Shown: positions 51,998 through 60,683 of the stretch, one piece after another | Position numbering within the stretch: position 1 is the first letter of the stretch | How the letters are laid out: every line of letters begins with the position of its first letter | NCBI RefSeq assembly: GCF_030817835.1 | Contig: NZ_JAUSZR010000001.1 | Location: 3,224,001-3,288,000 of the forward strand | DNA: 64,000 nt | Direction of reading: 5' to 3' | From: Pseudarthrobacter sp. W1I19 | Lineage (GTDB): Bacteria; Actinomycetota; Actinomycetes; Actinomycetales; Micrococcaceae | Notes under the pieces: generated by a model | What the model was told of the DNA's origin: nothing | Database searches by the model: none | The model's input: only the letters and a program-made list of their open reading frames with translations | Position numbers and translations under genes: made by a program

Positions 51998-52130
51998 CCT
52001 GGCCGTTTATGATTCCTTGGGTGACTCGAAGTGAAAGCTCGGTTGCTCCTACCGCGGCATCACCAGCAAGCCTCGTCCGTTCCATGACGTTAATCTCGTT
52101 GAATGAGTCGATTCGAAGCGGTGTCGCCAT
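51985..52130 (-). pseudogene. Phage-like protein fragment at the junction
   Basis: A minus-strand frame starting at ATG 52130 reads MATPLRIDSFNEINV then ATELSLRVTQGIINGQVIYIG. This is reminiscent of N-termini of small phage structural proteins. Similarity to such a protein ends where the frame runs into the truncated regulator. Likely a fragment left by an integration or deletion. The phage assignment is from pattern memory only. Confidence 0.35.
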
Positions 52131-52174
52131 ATGTAATTAATTAAGCGCTTATGACGGGAATTTAAAAGAGCATC

Positions 52175-52837
52175 ATGGAGTTCTTGAACTGGCTTCGCGG
52201 GACACTGTCAGGACTTGCCGGGATACTGTCAGCTGAGAAGGCGTCGTGGTGGGGCATTCCGGCCGTCACCGCAGCAGCTACGATCTTGGGTGCCATCGTA
52301 GCCTTCACTTCGACTAGAGCCAGTGACAACCGTAAGCAGAAGGCGGAGGATGCCCGCCGCTATGACGAGGAAATTAAAGATCTCGGCAGCAAGTTTCTGA
52401 CGTACACCGATGAATACAAGAAGAATTCGCAGGATTACAACCGCCTCTCCAAGGCGGCGACATACAGGTCCGTAACTGATGCGAAGACTGGCAAGAGCAT
52501 GAAGCAAAGTGACATTGCCCTTCGCGACCAGTCCGTCGCACGTCACAAAGCGCATAAGGCCCTCAACAAGCTGTCCTTCGTAGCGCCTGAAAGTCTCCAC
52601 GGTGTGTGCCGAACGTTGATCGTTGCAGCTATACGGATAGACATGCTGGAAAAGAACGATAAAACCACAAATGATGAATATCGGTTTAGGCGGCGTGCTG
52701 TCCTCAACGAGTTGAGAAAGACTATAAAGCTGGAGCCCCTCCCTCATAAGGCACCACTGCGAGCACGTGTGAAACGGCGCATTAAGAACCCAAAGAGCTT
52801 CTGGACTGATTTCCAGCAGATCAAAGCAGAGCCGTGA
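52175..52837 (+). CDS. Unknown membrane-anchored helical protein (cassette gene 1)
   Basis: A 220-residue protein with a single membrane helix near 25-45 (SWWGIPAVTAAATILGAIVAF) and a long Lys/Glu/Asp-rich cytoplasmic domain, probably coiled coil from about 48 to 95. A helical C-terminal domain ends in a very basic tail (RARVKRRIKNPKSFW). There is no recognisable family. The DNA is less GC-rich than the chromosome core. Two further genes with the same topology follow on the same strand. AAAAGAGCATC precedes the ATG. Confidence 0.55.
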   Translation: MEFLNWLRGTLSGLAGILSAEKASWWGIPAVTAAATILGAIVAFTSTRASDNRKQKAEDARRYDEEIKDLGSKFLTYTDEYKKNSQDYNRLSKAATYRSVTDAKTGKSMKQSDIALRDQSVARHKAHKALNKLSFVAPESLHGVCRTLIVAAIRIDMLEKNDKTTNDEYRFRRRAVLNELRKTIKLEPLPHKAPLRARVKRRIKNPKSFWTDFQQIKAEP

Positions 52838-52990
52838 GAAGAAGGAAGCCAAGAAGCTGGCGAAAGAGGCCAAAAACAAGACAACCTAGTGGGACCTCTT
52901 CCTCGGTTGCAGGCTGCTACGTAGTCGGGCGCTTTCAGTCACGGTGTCCATGTTAAGTTCCCTGCATCCGACTCACGATGGGTGTTACGG

Positions 52991-53209
52991 ATGGCCGTAA
53001 AGAACGATCGTCGACCTGCCGAACAGGAACGTGACGAGAAGCAGCACAAGACGGCCTATGCAACAGCATTCATCACAGTTGTGGGCACGCTCGTTGCAGC
53101 CGGCATCGGGTTCGGTGGAGCGGGCTGGGGCGCCCATATCAGCCCCGAGGCGTCGGAAACCACGCAGCTTCGAGAAATCAAGCATCATCAAGGCACAAAA
53201 AGAAGGTAA
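52991..53209 (+). CDS. Small membrane protein (cassette gene 2)
   Basis: A 72-residue protein: charged N-terminus (AVKNDRRPAEQERDEKQHK), one Gly/Ala-rich membrane helix (about 22-44, ATAFITVVGTLVAAGIGFGGAGW) and a short polar tail. The next gene begins 9 nt after its stop, so they are surely co-transcribed. Function unknown; the Gly-rich helix would allow tight helix packing or pore formation. Confidence 0.5.
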   Translation: MAVKNDRRPAEQERDEKQHKTAYATAFITVVGTLVAAGIGFGGAGWGAHISPEASETTQLREIKHHQGTKRR

Positions 53210-53218
53210 AAGAGGCGC

Positions 53219-53824
53219 ATGGACCAGTTCATCCAGTTCCTGATGCAGGGAGAAGCGCCCTGGTGGTCCGCACTTGTCGGCACTGTCGTGGGTGGCCTCA
53301 TCACGTATCTAACGACCAAGCACAACGCCAACGAGCAGCGGTTAGCTGATCGCATCAAGGCTGACGATGATCGCTTGATAGCCGACAAGGAGAAATGGCG
53401 CACGGAGACTATCGCTCATGTCTCCGACATGCTGGTCGCAAACTATCGACTGCGAAACCACATCTTGGTGTCCCGGCGTGGCATTTTCAAGAAGTACCCA
53501 GGAGCACCTGTCGTGGCACCCGAGGAACTGAAGGCGTTTCAAACGGATTTGATGGACACCACTGAAACGACACTGCCAATATTGACCGACTTGCAGCGAC
53601 AGTGGGCCATACTTCAGATCACCTCAGACGGAGACTTAGCCGAAGCGGCAGGTAACCTCTTCCTTACGCTGAGCGATCACCATCCCGAACTCTCTAGTGC
53701 CGAGTTTGAGCTGACGCGGGACAAAGCGTCAAAGGCCGCAGCGCTACTCATGAACGTGGCGAAGCGAGAGCTGGGCTTCCCCTTCGGGTCTAGCACGGGC
53801 GTGGTGAAGCAGTTCGGCCAGTAG
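53219..53824 (+). CDS. Unknown membrane-anchored helical protein (cassette gene 3)
   Basis: A 201-residue protein repeating the plan of cassette gene 1. A short N-terminus with paired tryptophans (APWWSALVGTVVGGLITYL) forms one membrane helix at about 14-32. A charged coiled coil (about 36-70) and a helical cytoplasmic domain with DLQRQWAILQITSDGDLAEAAGNLF follow. No family is recognised. Nine nt separate it from gene 2 and a textbook terminator follows its stop, so the three genes form a closed transcription unit. Confidence 0.55.
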   Translation: MDQFIQFLMQGEAPWWSALVGTVVGGLITYLTTKHNANEQRLADRIKADDDRLIADKEKWRTETIAHVSDMLVANYRLRNHILVSRRGIFKKYPGAPVVAPEELKAFQTDLMDTTETTLPILTDLQRQWAILQITSDGDLAEAAGNLFLTLSDHHPELSSAEFELTRDKASKAAALLMNVAKRELGFPFGSSTGVVKQFGQ

Positions 53825-53831
53825 ACAAGTG

Positions 53832-53857
53832 AAAGAGCACCCAACCGGGTGCTCTTT
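53832..53857 (+). terminator. Intrinsic terminator of the three-gene membrane cassette
   Basis: AAAGAGCACCC (53832-53842) and GGGTGCTCTTT (53847-53857) form a perfect 11-bp stem with an AACC loop, 8 nt after the stop codon, ending in a T-tract. Confidence 0.9.
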
Positions 53858-54079
53858 GCATTGGTGCCGGTCGATTCTTTGCTGGATTGCTTCTTTGTTT
53901 CAGCCGCGGCCTTCGCAGCGTCATCCTTGGCTTTAGCCAGGACTATTTGCGGGAGTGCCGCTGCGTGGGTGCAGACTCCTAGTCTCGGCGGCGGCCGATG
54001 AGCGGCAACGAGCTGGAATTTCGACCCTTGCCTGTCAGGACGCGCAAATTGAAAGATTCCGGGCCTGTACGCTTCTACT

Positions 54080-54400
54080 GTGCACGATGCTCTCTTTAAC
54101 TTCGAACCAAGTGAACCGCCAGCTGAAAGCGCGGGTCCCGCTGACCCCTTAATCCGGGATGACCAGGTCGCAGCGATTCGCGAAGCCTTCGCCGCGGCTG
54201 GGATTGACGGCCAAGATCGGCGGCAGGAGATCGCCCAGAGCTGTGTGGTGCGGCCGCTAGCAGCCCTAAGGGACCTCACGGCTGCTGAAGCTCATCGGGT
54301 TCTGAAGCGAATCAAAGCAGCTGCGGAGGCAAAGCCGCGCCCGGAAGGCGCTTCCTCCTGGGACCTCAGAGAAGAAGATACCTGGATAGATAAGCTCTGA
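54080..54400 (+). CDS. Hypothetical protein, 106 residues
   Basis: A soluble protein with a GTG start and no recognised family. The N-terminus is acidic and Pro-rich (ALFNFEPSEPPAESAGPADP). A helical core (about 25-90) contains DQVAAIREAFAAAGIDGQDRRQ and LRDLTAAEAHRVLKRIKAAA, the latter like a ruler helix seen in small phage or plasmid proteins. The tail is acidic (SWDLREEDTWIDKL). It stands alone between the membrane cassette and the BREX locus, convergent with brxHI. Confidence 0.5.
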   Translation: MHDALFNFEPSEPPAESAGPADPLIRDDQVAAIREAFAAAGIDGQDRRQEIAQSCVVRPLAALRDLTAAEAHRVLKRIKAAAEAKPRPEGASSWDLREEDTWIDKL

Positions 54401-54555
54401 TGGCGCCATAAACGAGCATCAGACCGTTACTGACGTCCCGGCATGGGCACTTGTACGGCGAACGTTCGTCAAGTGCAGGCACCCGTTAAGTGCTGAGAAC
54501 CGGGGCAGCATCTAATCCGCTGCGAACAGGCATCATCGTCATTCACGGTGCTTCG

Positions 54556-56658
54556 CTATTCAGGACTCATCCTCCCGGTCGCGGGTATCAAACTCTCCGC
54601 CGCAACCGCTGCTGCACCCGCCCTATCGGCGAACCGCTCCGAGAGCGTCTTGACAGCTGTCGCTTCCGGCAGCGCAGCGGAAAACTTTAAGTTGTCGACC
54701 ATCTCCACAGGAATATGCGGCACTATGTCGTCAAACGAGATCTGCGCGAGCCGCGACAGGTCCACCGCCCCGCGCAGTACCATGACGTCGTTGTACGACT
54801 GTCCCTCCGCTCCTCCAAGGCCGGCACGTAGCGTCTCGTTCGCCTTGAGTCCCGCCCAAGTCCAGAAATGGACGTCTTGACCCGACTGTTCAACCACGAG
54901 CTCGCCTTTTGAGACCTGATCTGCCCGTGCCTCGCGGACGAGGTCCAGCCGCTCGGTCGCTCGCCGTGACAACGGCACTTCTGGAGTCTCGCCAAGAACC
55001 ACATCGCGTTGCGCTCGCATCATCTGAAATGACAGCGCCATCGCGTCGCTATGCCACCGGACGTCGCCCTTGTAGGTCGACGGACTGACAACGACTTCGA
55101 ACCGTTCCCAGTTCACGTGCTCGACACGCCAAGCCCGCCCATTCATGAGGATGGGCTTGGCGTCGAGCTTCTCGGAGCCTTCTCGTGGCAACGCGAGTGG
55201 TGAAATGAAGCCAAGTTCCTTGTTCCCGCTGACGACACGCAATTCTTTCTCAGCGTTGAATGAGCTGAGCAGGTCCATAAAGTGTCGGCGGCCGAACGCC
55301 TTCTCGGCGGCCGGCCCGATCATCAACAGTCCGCCGTCCTCTACGAGCAAGTCTTCGTCGCACAAGTACTTAAGTACTTCTTCGCCGTCGTCCATCAGTT
55401 CCAGGGTTCCCCACCATTCCCGCCAGGTGTTGGCTCCGTAGGCACCTTCCTGCAGCGCAAGCGCAAGCAGCTGCTGCGCGGTGAGGTGCCGCGGGTGTGG
55501 TGGTGGCGTGATGGGCTCAACAAAGCCGCGCTTCCACAGCAGCAGAAGCCCTGCGGCCTCGAGGAACGCGTCTGGGCTGGTGGCCAGGAACAATGTGTTT
55601 CGCGTCGACCCGGGGCGCCGTCCCGTTCGCCCCAACCTCTGGAGGAACGATGCGACGGTTCTGGGCGCATCGATCTGGACGACGCGGTCGAGGTCTCCTA
55701 TGTCAATGCCCAGCTCGAGGGTTGAGGTAGCGACAATGACGGTATTCTGAGCTTCGGCGAACGCCTGCTCGGATCTGCGCCTCTCCTCCGCGGAGAGAGA
55801 TGAGTGGGACACAAACGTCGCCACGCCAAGCGTACGGAGCTCGAAAGCAAGCTGCTCGCTGACGCGGCGTGATTCGCAGAAAACGAGCCGCTTCTCCCCC
55901 CGATGAAGTGCCGCAATGATCTTCGCTGCGTTAGCCACCGAGCCGACGTAGTCCAGCAGCACTTCGGGCTCTGGTGCAGATGCCGGGGTTTCCTCGAAGA
56001 CCACGCGTAGCTCCTGCTTCCCTGGTCCGGCAGCGGTCTCTCCTCCTTGTAACCAACGTCCGATTTCCTGTGGATTGCCAACTGTGGCCGACAAACCGAC
56101 CCTCTGGATCGGACGCCCAGCTATCCGTTCCAAACGAGCGAGAACTCCAAGCAGGTGCCATCCACGATCAGAGGCCGCGAATGAGTGCAGCTCGTCAACA
56201 ACGATGGCCTGCAGTCCGGTAAATAGTCTGTCGTGGTCGACCCTCCGCGACACGAGCATCGCTTCGAGCGACTCTGGCGTGGTTAGAAGGATATCCGGCG
56301 GATCAGCAAGGATGCGCTTCCGTGCGGTGTCGCCGACGTCGCCGTGCCAGAGCCCGACTCGTCGGCCGAGCCAGTCGCCGTATTTGGTAATACGTGGGTG
56401 GAGGTTGTTGAGCAGCGCTCGGAGCGGGGTCACGTAGAGGACGGACAGCCCGCTCCATTGCCTTTGCACCATGGAGGAGAGCAAGGGGAAGACAGCCGCC
56501 TCAGTCTTGCCTCCGGCCGTGGGTGCGATGAGCACGCAGTCACCGCCCGAGCGGATGGGCTCGACTGAGGCCGCCTGAAGAGGGCGCAGGCTGGACCATC
56601 CCAGAGAGTTGACGACATGGTATTCAATAGCCTCGTCCAGGCCCGAATCGCCTGCCAT
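54556..56658 (-). CDS. brxHI: BREX type 2 helicase BrxHI (Lhr-like DEAD/DEAH box)
   Basis: A 700-residue superfamily 2 helicase of the Lhr kind. The Q-region and Walker A are PLQAASVEPIRSGGDCVLIAPTAGGKTE (Lys51). Motif Ia is VTPLRALLNN, motif II is VVDELHSF (DELH 155-158), motif III is GLSATV, and motifs V and VI are VATSTLELGIDIGDLDRVVQ and FLQRLGRTGRR. The last 300 residues include a winged-helix and beta region. It is the last gene of the locus, 3 nt after brxD. In type 2 BREX this helicase accompanies PglW/X/Y/Z and BrxD in stopping phage DNA replication. All motifs are intact. Confidence 0.88.
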   Translation of the reverse strand: MAGDSGLDEAIEYHVVNSLGWSSLRPLQAASVEPIRSGGDCVLIAPTAGGKTEAAVFPLLSSMVQRQWSGLSVLYVTPLRALLNNLHPRITKYGDWLGRRVGLWHGDVGDTARKRILADPPDILLTTPESLEAMLVSRRVDHDRLFTGLQAIVVDELHSFAASDRGWHLLGVLARLERIAGRPIQRVGLSATVGNPQEIGRWLQGGETAAGPGKQELRVVFEETPASAPEPEVLLDYVGSVANAAKIIAALHRGEKRLVFCESRRVSEQLAFELRTLGVATFVSHSSLSAEERRRSEQAFAEAQNTVIVATSTLELGIDIGDLDRVVQIDAPRTVASFLQRLGRTGRRPGSTRNTLFLATSPDAFLEAAGLLLLWKRGFVEPITPPPHPRHLTAQQLLALALQEGAYGANTWREWWGTLELMDDGEEVLKYLCDEDLLVEDGGLLMIGPAAEKAFGRRHFMDLLSSFNAEKELRVVSGNKELGFISPLALPREGSEKLDAKPILMNGRAWRVEHVNWERFEVVVSPSTYKGDVRWHSDAMALSFQMMRAQRDVVLGETPEVPLSRRATERLDLVREARADQVSKGELVVEQSGQDVHFWTWAGLKANETLRAGLGGAEGQSYNDVMVLRGAVDLSRLAQISFDDIVPHIPVEMVDNLKFSAALPEATAVKTLSERFADRAGAAAVAAESLIPATGRMSPE

Positions 56659-56661
56659 TGG

Positions 56662-57999
56662 CTAGAAACCTATGTCGACGTCGTCGACCGAAGACGCGGC
56701 GCGCAGGTCACCGCGTGTCTGGGCTTCCCGCTCGACGTCAGTAAGTTCGGAGACGCTAAGAGTGAGCTCGTAATGTTTGCGCGGGTCAAATTCCGGGAAC
56801 TGATCGACGCGATCGAGTACATCTGCAACCAGCTTCTTGAGGAACACACGAGGAGCCACCCCCGTCCGGCCGCCCAGCTCCCCTGCTACCGCACCTGCAA
56901 GGTCAGCGACGTAAGCATCGTCAACAACAGCGTGAATGCGGTCGAACGTCGCGGTCCCCACTGCGTAAATGTCACGAACCCGGCTGCCGAGCTCTACTAG
57001 AGATTCCGGTGTGAACCCTTGCAGTCGGATCTGTGCTGCTCGCGGGTTGTCGAATCGCGCGTCGGTTGCGAAGTCCGTCTGCAGCCGCTGGGCGAGTGGA
57101 GCCAGCCGCTGGACTCCCTGTTGCCCGTCGTAGAACGCGGGCGTGCCCGTCATAAGGAGGTACAGGCCCGGGTAGCGTCCACTGTCAACTTCGTCCATGA
57201 GCTGGCGCAACGCGTTGAGCGACTTCTCGCGCACATCGGACCGCATCCTTTGCAGTGTCTCGACTTCATCCAGGACGAGAACGAGCCCGGCGTAGTCCGA
57301 GTCGCGCAGTACCGTCAGGAGCCCTTGAAGGAATCCGAGGGCGCCAAAATGGTCGAGCTCGCCTCGCACTCCAGCGGAACGGCGGGCACTGGCAGACACA
57401 TGGGGCTGACCACCAAGCCAGGCCAAAAGGGCATCCGCCTCGGCGTTTTCCGCGGCAGCACTCATCTGGCGGTAAGCACGCAGCGCCATGGCGAACGCGG
57501 GCGCTTCCTTCGACACCGATGCAAGGCGCTTTTCTAGCAACTCGTCAGTTCGACTCTCGAGGTCAGCGGCGTCAGCGGGGCCGGCTCCTTGAGCATCCTG
57601 CCCGAGCACGTACAGCCAACCATCAACGACATCGCCGAAAGCTCCGCTGGCGACAGTCGGCGTCGAAAGGTTTTCGACGACACGCCGGTACACCTTTTCC
57701 AGCTTGTACAGCGGCGTCTCGGTCTCTGAAATTTGAATCTCGGCAGTAGCGAAGTTCATCTTCTTCGCGCGCTCGGTGAGCCAACGGGAGAAGAACGTCT
57801 TACCGGAGCCGTATTCACCGCGCACCGCCTTAAACTGCGCTGCACCCTGCTTGACTGAACTCAGCTCTTCGTCAATTGCCGCCTTGAAGCTGCCGAGTCC
57901 TACGGCCATGACCTCAAGACCCTGTTGGGGCACGGTTCCGCGGCGCAAAGCGTCTATGATTTCACGACGACGTCGAGGACTGATCGCCACATCCGTCAT
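56662..57999 (-). CDS. brxD: BREX system ATP-binding protein BrxD
   Basis: A 445-residue AAA-type ATPase of the BrxD/DUF2791 kind. N-terminal RRREIIDALRRGTVPQQGLEVMAVGL is a family hallmark. Walker A is GEYGSGKT (61-68), Walker B is LVLVLDEVETLQRM (near 239-252), and LMTGTPAFYDGQQGVQRLAPLAQRL follows. BrxD is typical of type 2 (and some other) BREX loci. It overlaps pglZ by 4 nt upstream (ATGA) and is followed by brxHI after 3 nt, so all are translated from one message. Confidence 0.9.
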   Translation of the reverse strand: MTDVAISPRRRREIIDALRRGTVPQQGLEVMAVGLGSFKAAIDEELSSVKQGAAQFKAVRGEYGSGKTFFSRWLTERAKKMNFATAEIQISETETPLYKLEKVYRRVVENLSTPTVASGAFGDVVDGWLYVLGQDAQGAGPADAADLESRTDELLEKRLASVSKEAPAFAMALRAYRQMSAAAENAEADALLAWLGGQPHVSASARRSAGVRGELDHFGALGFLQGLLTVLRDSDYAGLVLVLDEVETLQRMRSDVREKSLNALRQLMDEVDSGRYPGLYLLMTGTPAFYDGQQGVQRLAPLAQRLQTDFATDARFDNPRAAQIRLQGFTPESLVELGSRVRDIYAVGTATFDRIHAVVDDAYVADLAGAVAGELGGRTGVAPRVFLKKLVADVLDRVDQFPEFDPRKHYELTLSVSELTDVEREAQTRGDLRAASSVDDVDIGF

Positions 58000-60683
58000 C
58001 CTGCGACTCCGAACTGATCCTTGAGCAGATCGACGTCGAGCCGCAGCGTCTCACCGTCACTGTCGTAGGACAAGATGTCGTAGCCCTCAACGTTCAACAA
58101 ACGTTTAACCACGGCCAGCCCTTGTCCTATTGAGGCGTAGGGCAGCCCGGCGGCGGACGCTACTGTCTCCTGGTGCGCTCGCCCACCTCGATCAATTAAG
58201 GTGCGCAGCACCGCCTCCACAAGCGGCGCTGCTCCTGCTGCTGCACGCCCGGCGAGCCTCATTTGGGCGCTGTACACCTTCGAAGCAAGTACTCGTTTAA
58301 GGAGGTCAGTCGCAGGCGCCACCTCGGGAGCTCTTGGCTCCTCCAATTCGAATAACGTGAACGCTGATTCCTTGGCCGCGGGCTTTTTGCGGGACTTCTT
58401 CGCGGGAGCGGCCGTAGGCGCCGGCAATGTCTCGAGGACCGGATCATTCCACCAGGCCGGCGCCTGAGGTGGGGCCGGCTCCCAGCCTTCCGGCGCGGTC
58501 TGCGCCAGTGACCGCTGGTACACCAGTACTGGGACGGTCAGCTCGGCCAGTGACGCACCGCCATGGTAGCCGGCCCTGGCAGGCCCGAACCGCGCGTCAT
58601 CACGCCACAGCAGTACTGCTTCGCCGGCGTCGAGCGCAACACGCGGTCCGCTGACCAGTACCTCGCCATCCCGAGGCGGACCTGATGCTGTCGGTCGCCA
58701 GCGAGCGTCACCACCCGCCAGCGTGGAAAGCATTTCGGTCTGCCGCTCCACGACGTGGCCATGGTCGGAAGTGAGCACTACGGCGCGTCCAGCGATTGAT
58801 GCGGCGTTCAGCAGTGCACGCAAGGGTTCCAGGTCTGCCATTACCCATGCCCGGCCAGCGGTGTCGTTCTTATGCGTCGCGTCGTCTATCGCATTGATGA
58901 CCACGCCGACTACAGGGACGCTTGGGTCTGCAATCGCCGAGGCGACACCTTCCTCTAATTGAGATCCCCCGGCAGCGCGCAACTCGCCCTTATGGAACAT
59001 CCTCGCGCCAGGGAATGCCATTGCGATGCCGGCCTTCTCCGTTGCCGAATTTCCGTTGCGAATTTCGCCGCACAACAGGCTTGTGCGCGAGATCCCCGTC
59101 ATCGACGGCAGCGCGGCCACGGCAGCAAGCCGGCGCTTCGACGAGGGTACCCATTCCACGAGACCCGAACGACCTACCTCGGTGGCGAGATCGATGGCTA
59201 CTGCGGCGCTCATCCCGTCCAATACCACTAGAAGCACCCCGCCGTGGGACTTCCAGGGGCCAACGACGGCGCGTAGAACATTTTCGATTCCAAGCGCTGG
59301 TCCATTGCTCAAGACTTCGGCGATGGAATGCTCGGCGGGCGAATCCCCCAGGTGTGCCGCGGCTACCTCATCACGCCGACGGCGGCGGGCGCGTGCCCGC
59401 TCAATTAGCCTCCCGTAGGCAGCGCCCACCTCGGCATCTGACGAGCCGCTCCACAACACGCCGATCGCGGCGTCCACCCACGCGCCATCGTCAAGTTGTC
59501 TCTGCAGATCTGCCGCGAGACTGTGCAGCTCTGACTCCGGCGATGCCAACCATCGGGAAAGCCGCACGGCCATCCGCGGCGCAAGATCCTGACCAGCTAG
59601 GGTGGCCTCACGGTGGTCAAGTACCGCCGCCAAGGCTTCCTCAGCACCGGAACCGTCATCGAGTGCCTTGCCAAGCGCCCGTAACCGACTGATGAATCCG
59701 GGACGCAGGATCGCCGACTGGTCAGCCCCGCCGGGCCAGCCAAGATTTTCGCGGAGCAGGGCCTCGGCCTGGTCTAGGACCACTCCCAGCCGCCCTTCAG
59801 GATCGCCCTCCCGCGACAGGCGTAGAACAGCAGCAGCCGAGGTGTTGGCAATTTCCCGTGCCTGCAGCGGGGTAATAGATCTGCCGCCCGCGTATCGCTC
59901 GAGCAACCGGGTGCGGGCTGCAACCTGCTCCTCAGTAAGATCCCCGGGGGGATGAGGCCACAGCACATCGATGGCCAGCCCGAGCGCGAGAGGCTTAACG
60001 AGCCCGGAAGGCGCTGCGGCGGTGCGCAGCGCGAACCCGGCGGCAGTGCCGTACTCCTGCTCAGCCCACTCGACCAGGTGGCCCTGCAATTTCTGATCCA
60101 CAGCAGCCCAGGATGCCCGGGACTCACTGCTCAACGCACTGAGGATGACAACCCCATCGAGGTCACCTGAGCCGATCTCCAGCAGGTGTGCGAGCAGGCC
60201 GCCGATGGCATGCCCGGCGCTCACGGCCAAGTCAGGCGACGGCGACCATCCTCCAACAGGCTCGTGGTCAAGCAGAGCCGTAGCTGCCCATTCCAGCCGG
60301 CGCAGCTCGCGACTGACTTCCCGCGCTCCGCCGAAGAGAGCCGGGATACTCCCCCACTCATCAGGGTCTTCGACTTGCTGCCGGTAGGCCCGGGCCAGCA
60401 CCGTGTCGCCAAGGTCGGCGCGCGGCCGGTCGGTCAGCACTACCAGGTACTCGTCGTCCGCTTGAGCAGCGTAGGCGTCAAGTATCGCGAGCTGGGAGAT
60501 ACCCTCAACGACCCTCACGCTCTGACCATCGACAGCCAAGGTACCGCCGTGCCAGCGCGGCTGAGCACGCATTACGAGCACCCGCGCGTCACCACCCTTG
60601 CTGATGAGCTCAGCAGCACGCGACCGCACCAACGCCTCAGAAACGGCAACGGCGCGGGTCGGCTCGCTTGCAATGCTGATCAC
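57996..60683 (-). CDS. pglZ: BREX type 2 alkaline-phosphatase-fold protein PglZ
   Basis: An 895-residue PglZ-domain protein. The alkaline-phosphatase-superfamily metal site is visible: Asp in VVLDGMSAA (near 489), [11 protein letters not shown] (near 597-607) and [11 protein letters not shown] (near 637-647). The N-terminal half is the helical region common to PglZ proteins. GTG 60683 is preferred: GGAGG lies 5 nt upstream and it overlaps the pglY stop by 4 nt; a TTG 12 nt earlier is possible. PglZ is the hallmark of all BREX systems. The C-terminal region has a Lys/Ala-rich linker ([14 protein letters not shown]) followed by a winged-helix-like tail. Confidence 0.93.
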   Translation of the reverse strand: MISIASEPTRAVAVSEALVRSRAAELISKGGDARVLVMRAQPRWHGGTLAVDGQSVRVVEGISQLAILDAYAAQADDEYLVVLTDRPRADLGDTVLARAYRQQVEDPDEWGSIPALFGGAREVSRELRRLEWAATALLDHEPVGGWSPSPDLAVSAGHAIGGLLAHLLEIGSGDLDGVVILSALSSESRASWAAVDQKLQGHLVEWAEQEYGTAAGFALRTAAAPSGLVKPLALGLAIDVLWPHPPGDLTEEQVAARTRLLERYAGGRSITPLQAREIANTSAAAVLRLSREGDPEGRLGVVLDQAEALLRENLGWPGGADQSAILRPGFISRLRALGKALDDGSGAEEALAAVLDHREATLAGQDLAPRMAVRLSRWLASPESELHSLAADLQRQLDDGAWVDAAIGVLWSGSSDAEVGAAYGRLIERARARRRRRDEVAAAHLGDSPAEHSIAEVLSNGPALGIENVLRAVVGPWKSHGGVLLVVLDGMSAAVAIDLATEVGRSGLVEWVPSSKRRLAAVAALPSMTGISRTSLLCGEIRNGNSATEKAGIAMAFPGARMFHKGELRAAGGSQLEEGVASAIADPSVPVVGVVINAIDDATHKNDTAGRAWVMADLEPLRALLNAASIAGRAVVLTSDHGHVVERQTEMLSTLAGGDARWRPTASGPPRDGEVLVSGPRVALDAGEAVLLWRDDARFGPARAGYHGGASLAELTVPVLVYQRSLAQTAPEGWEPAPPQAPAWWNDPVLETLPAPTAAPAKKSRKKPAAKESAFTLFELEEPRAPEVAPATDLLKRVLASKVYSAQMRLAGRAAAGAAPLVEAVLRTLIDRGGRAHQETVASAAGLPYASIGQGLAVVKRLLNVEGYDILSYDSDGETLRLDVDLLKDQFGVAG

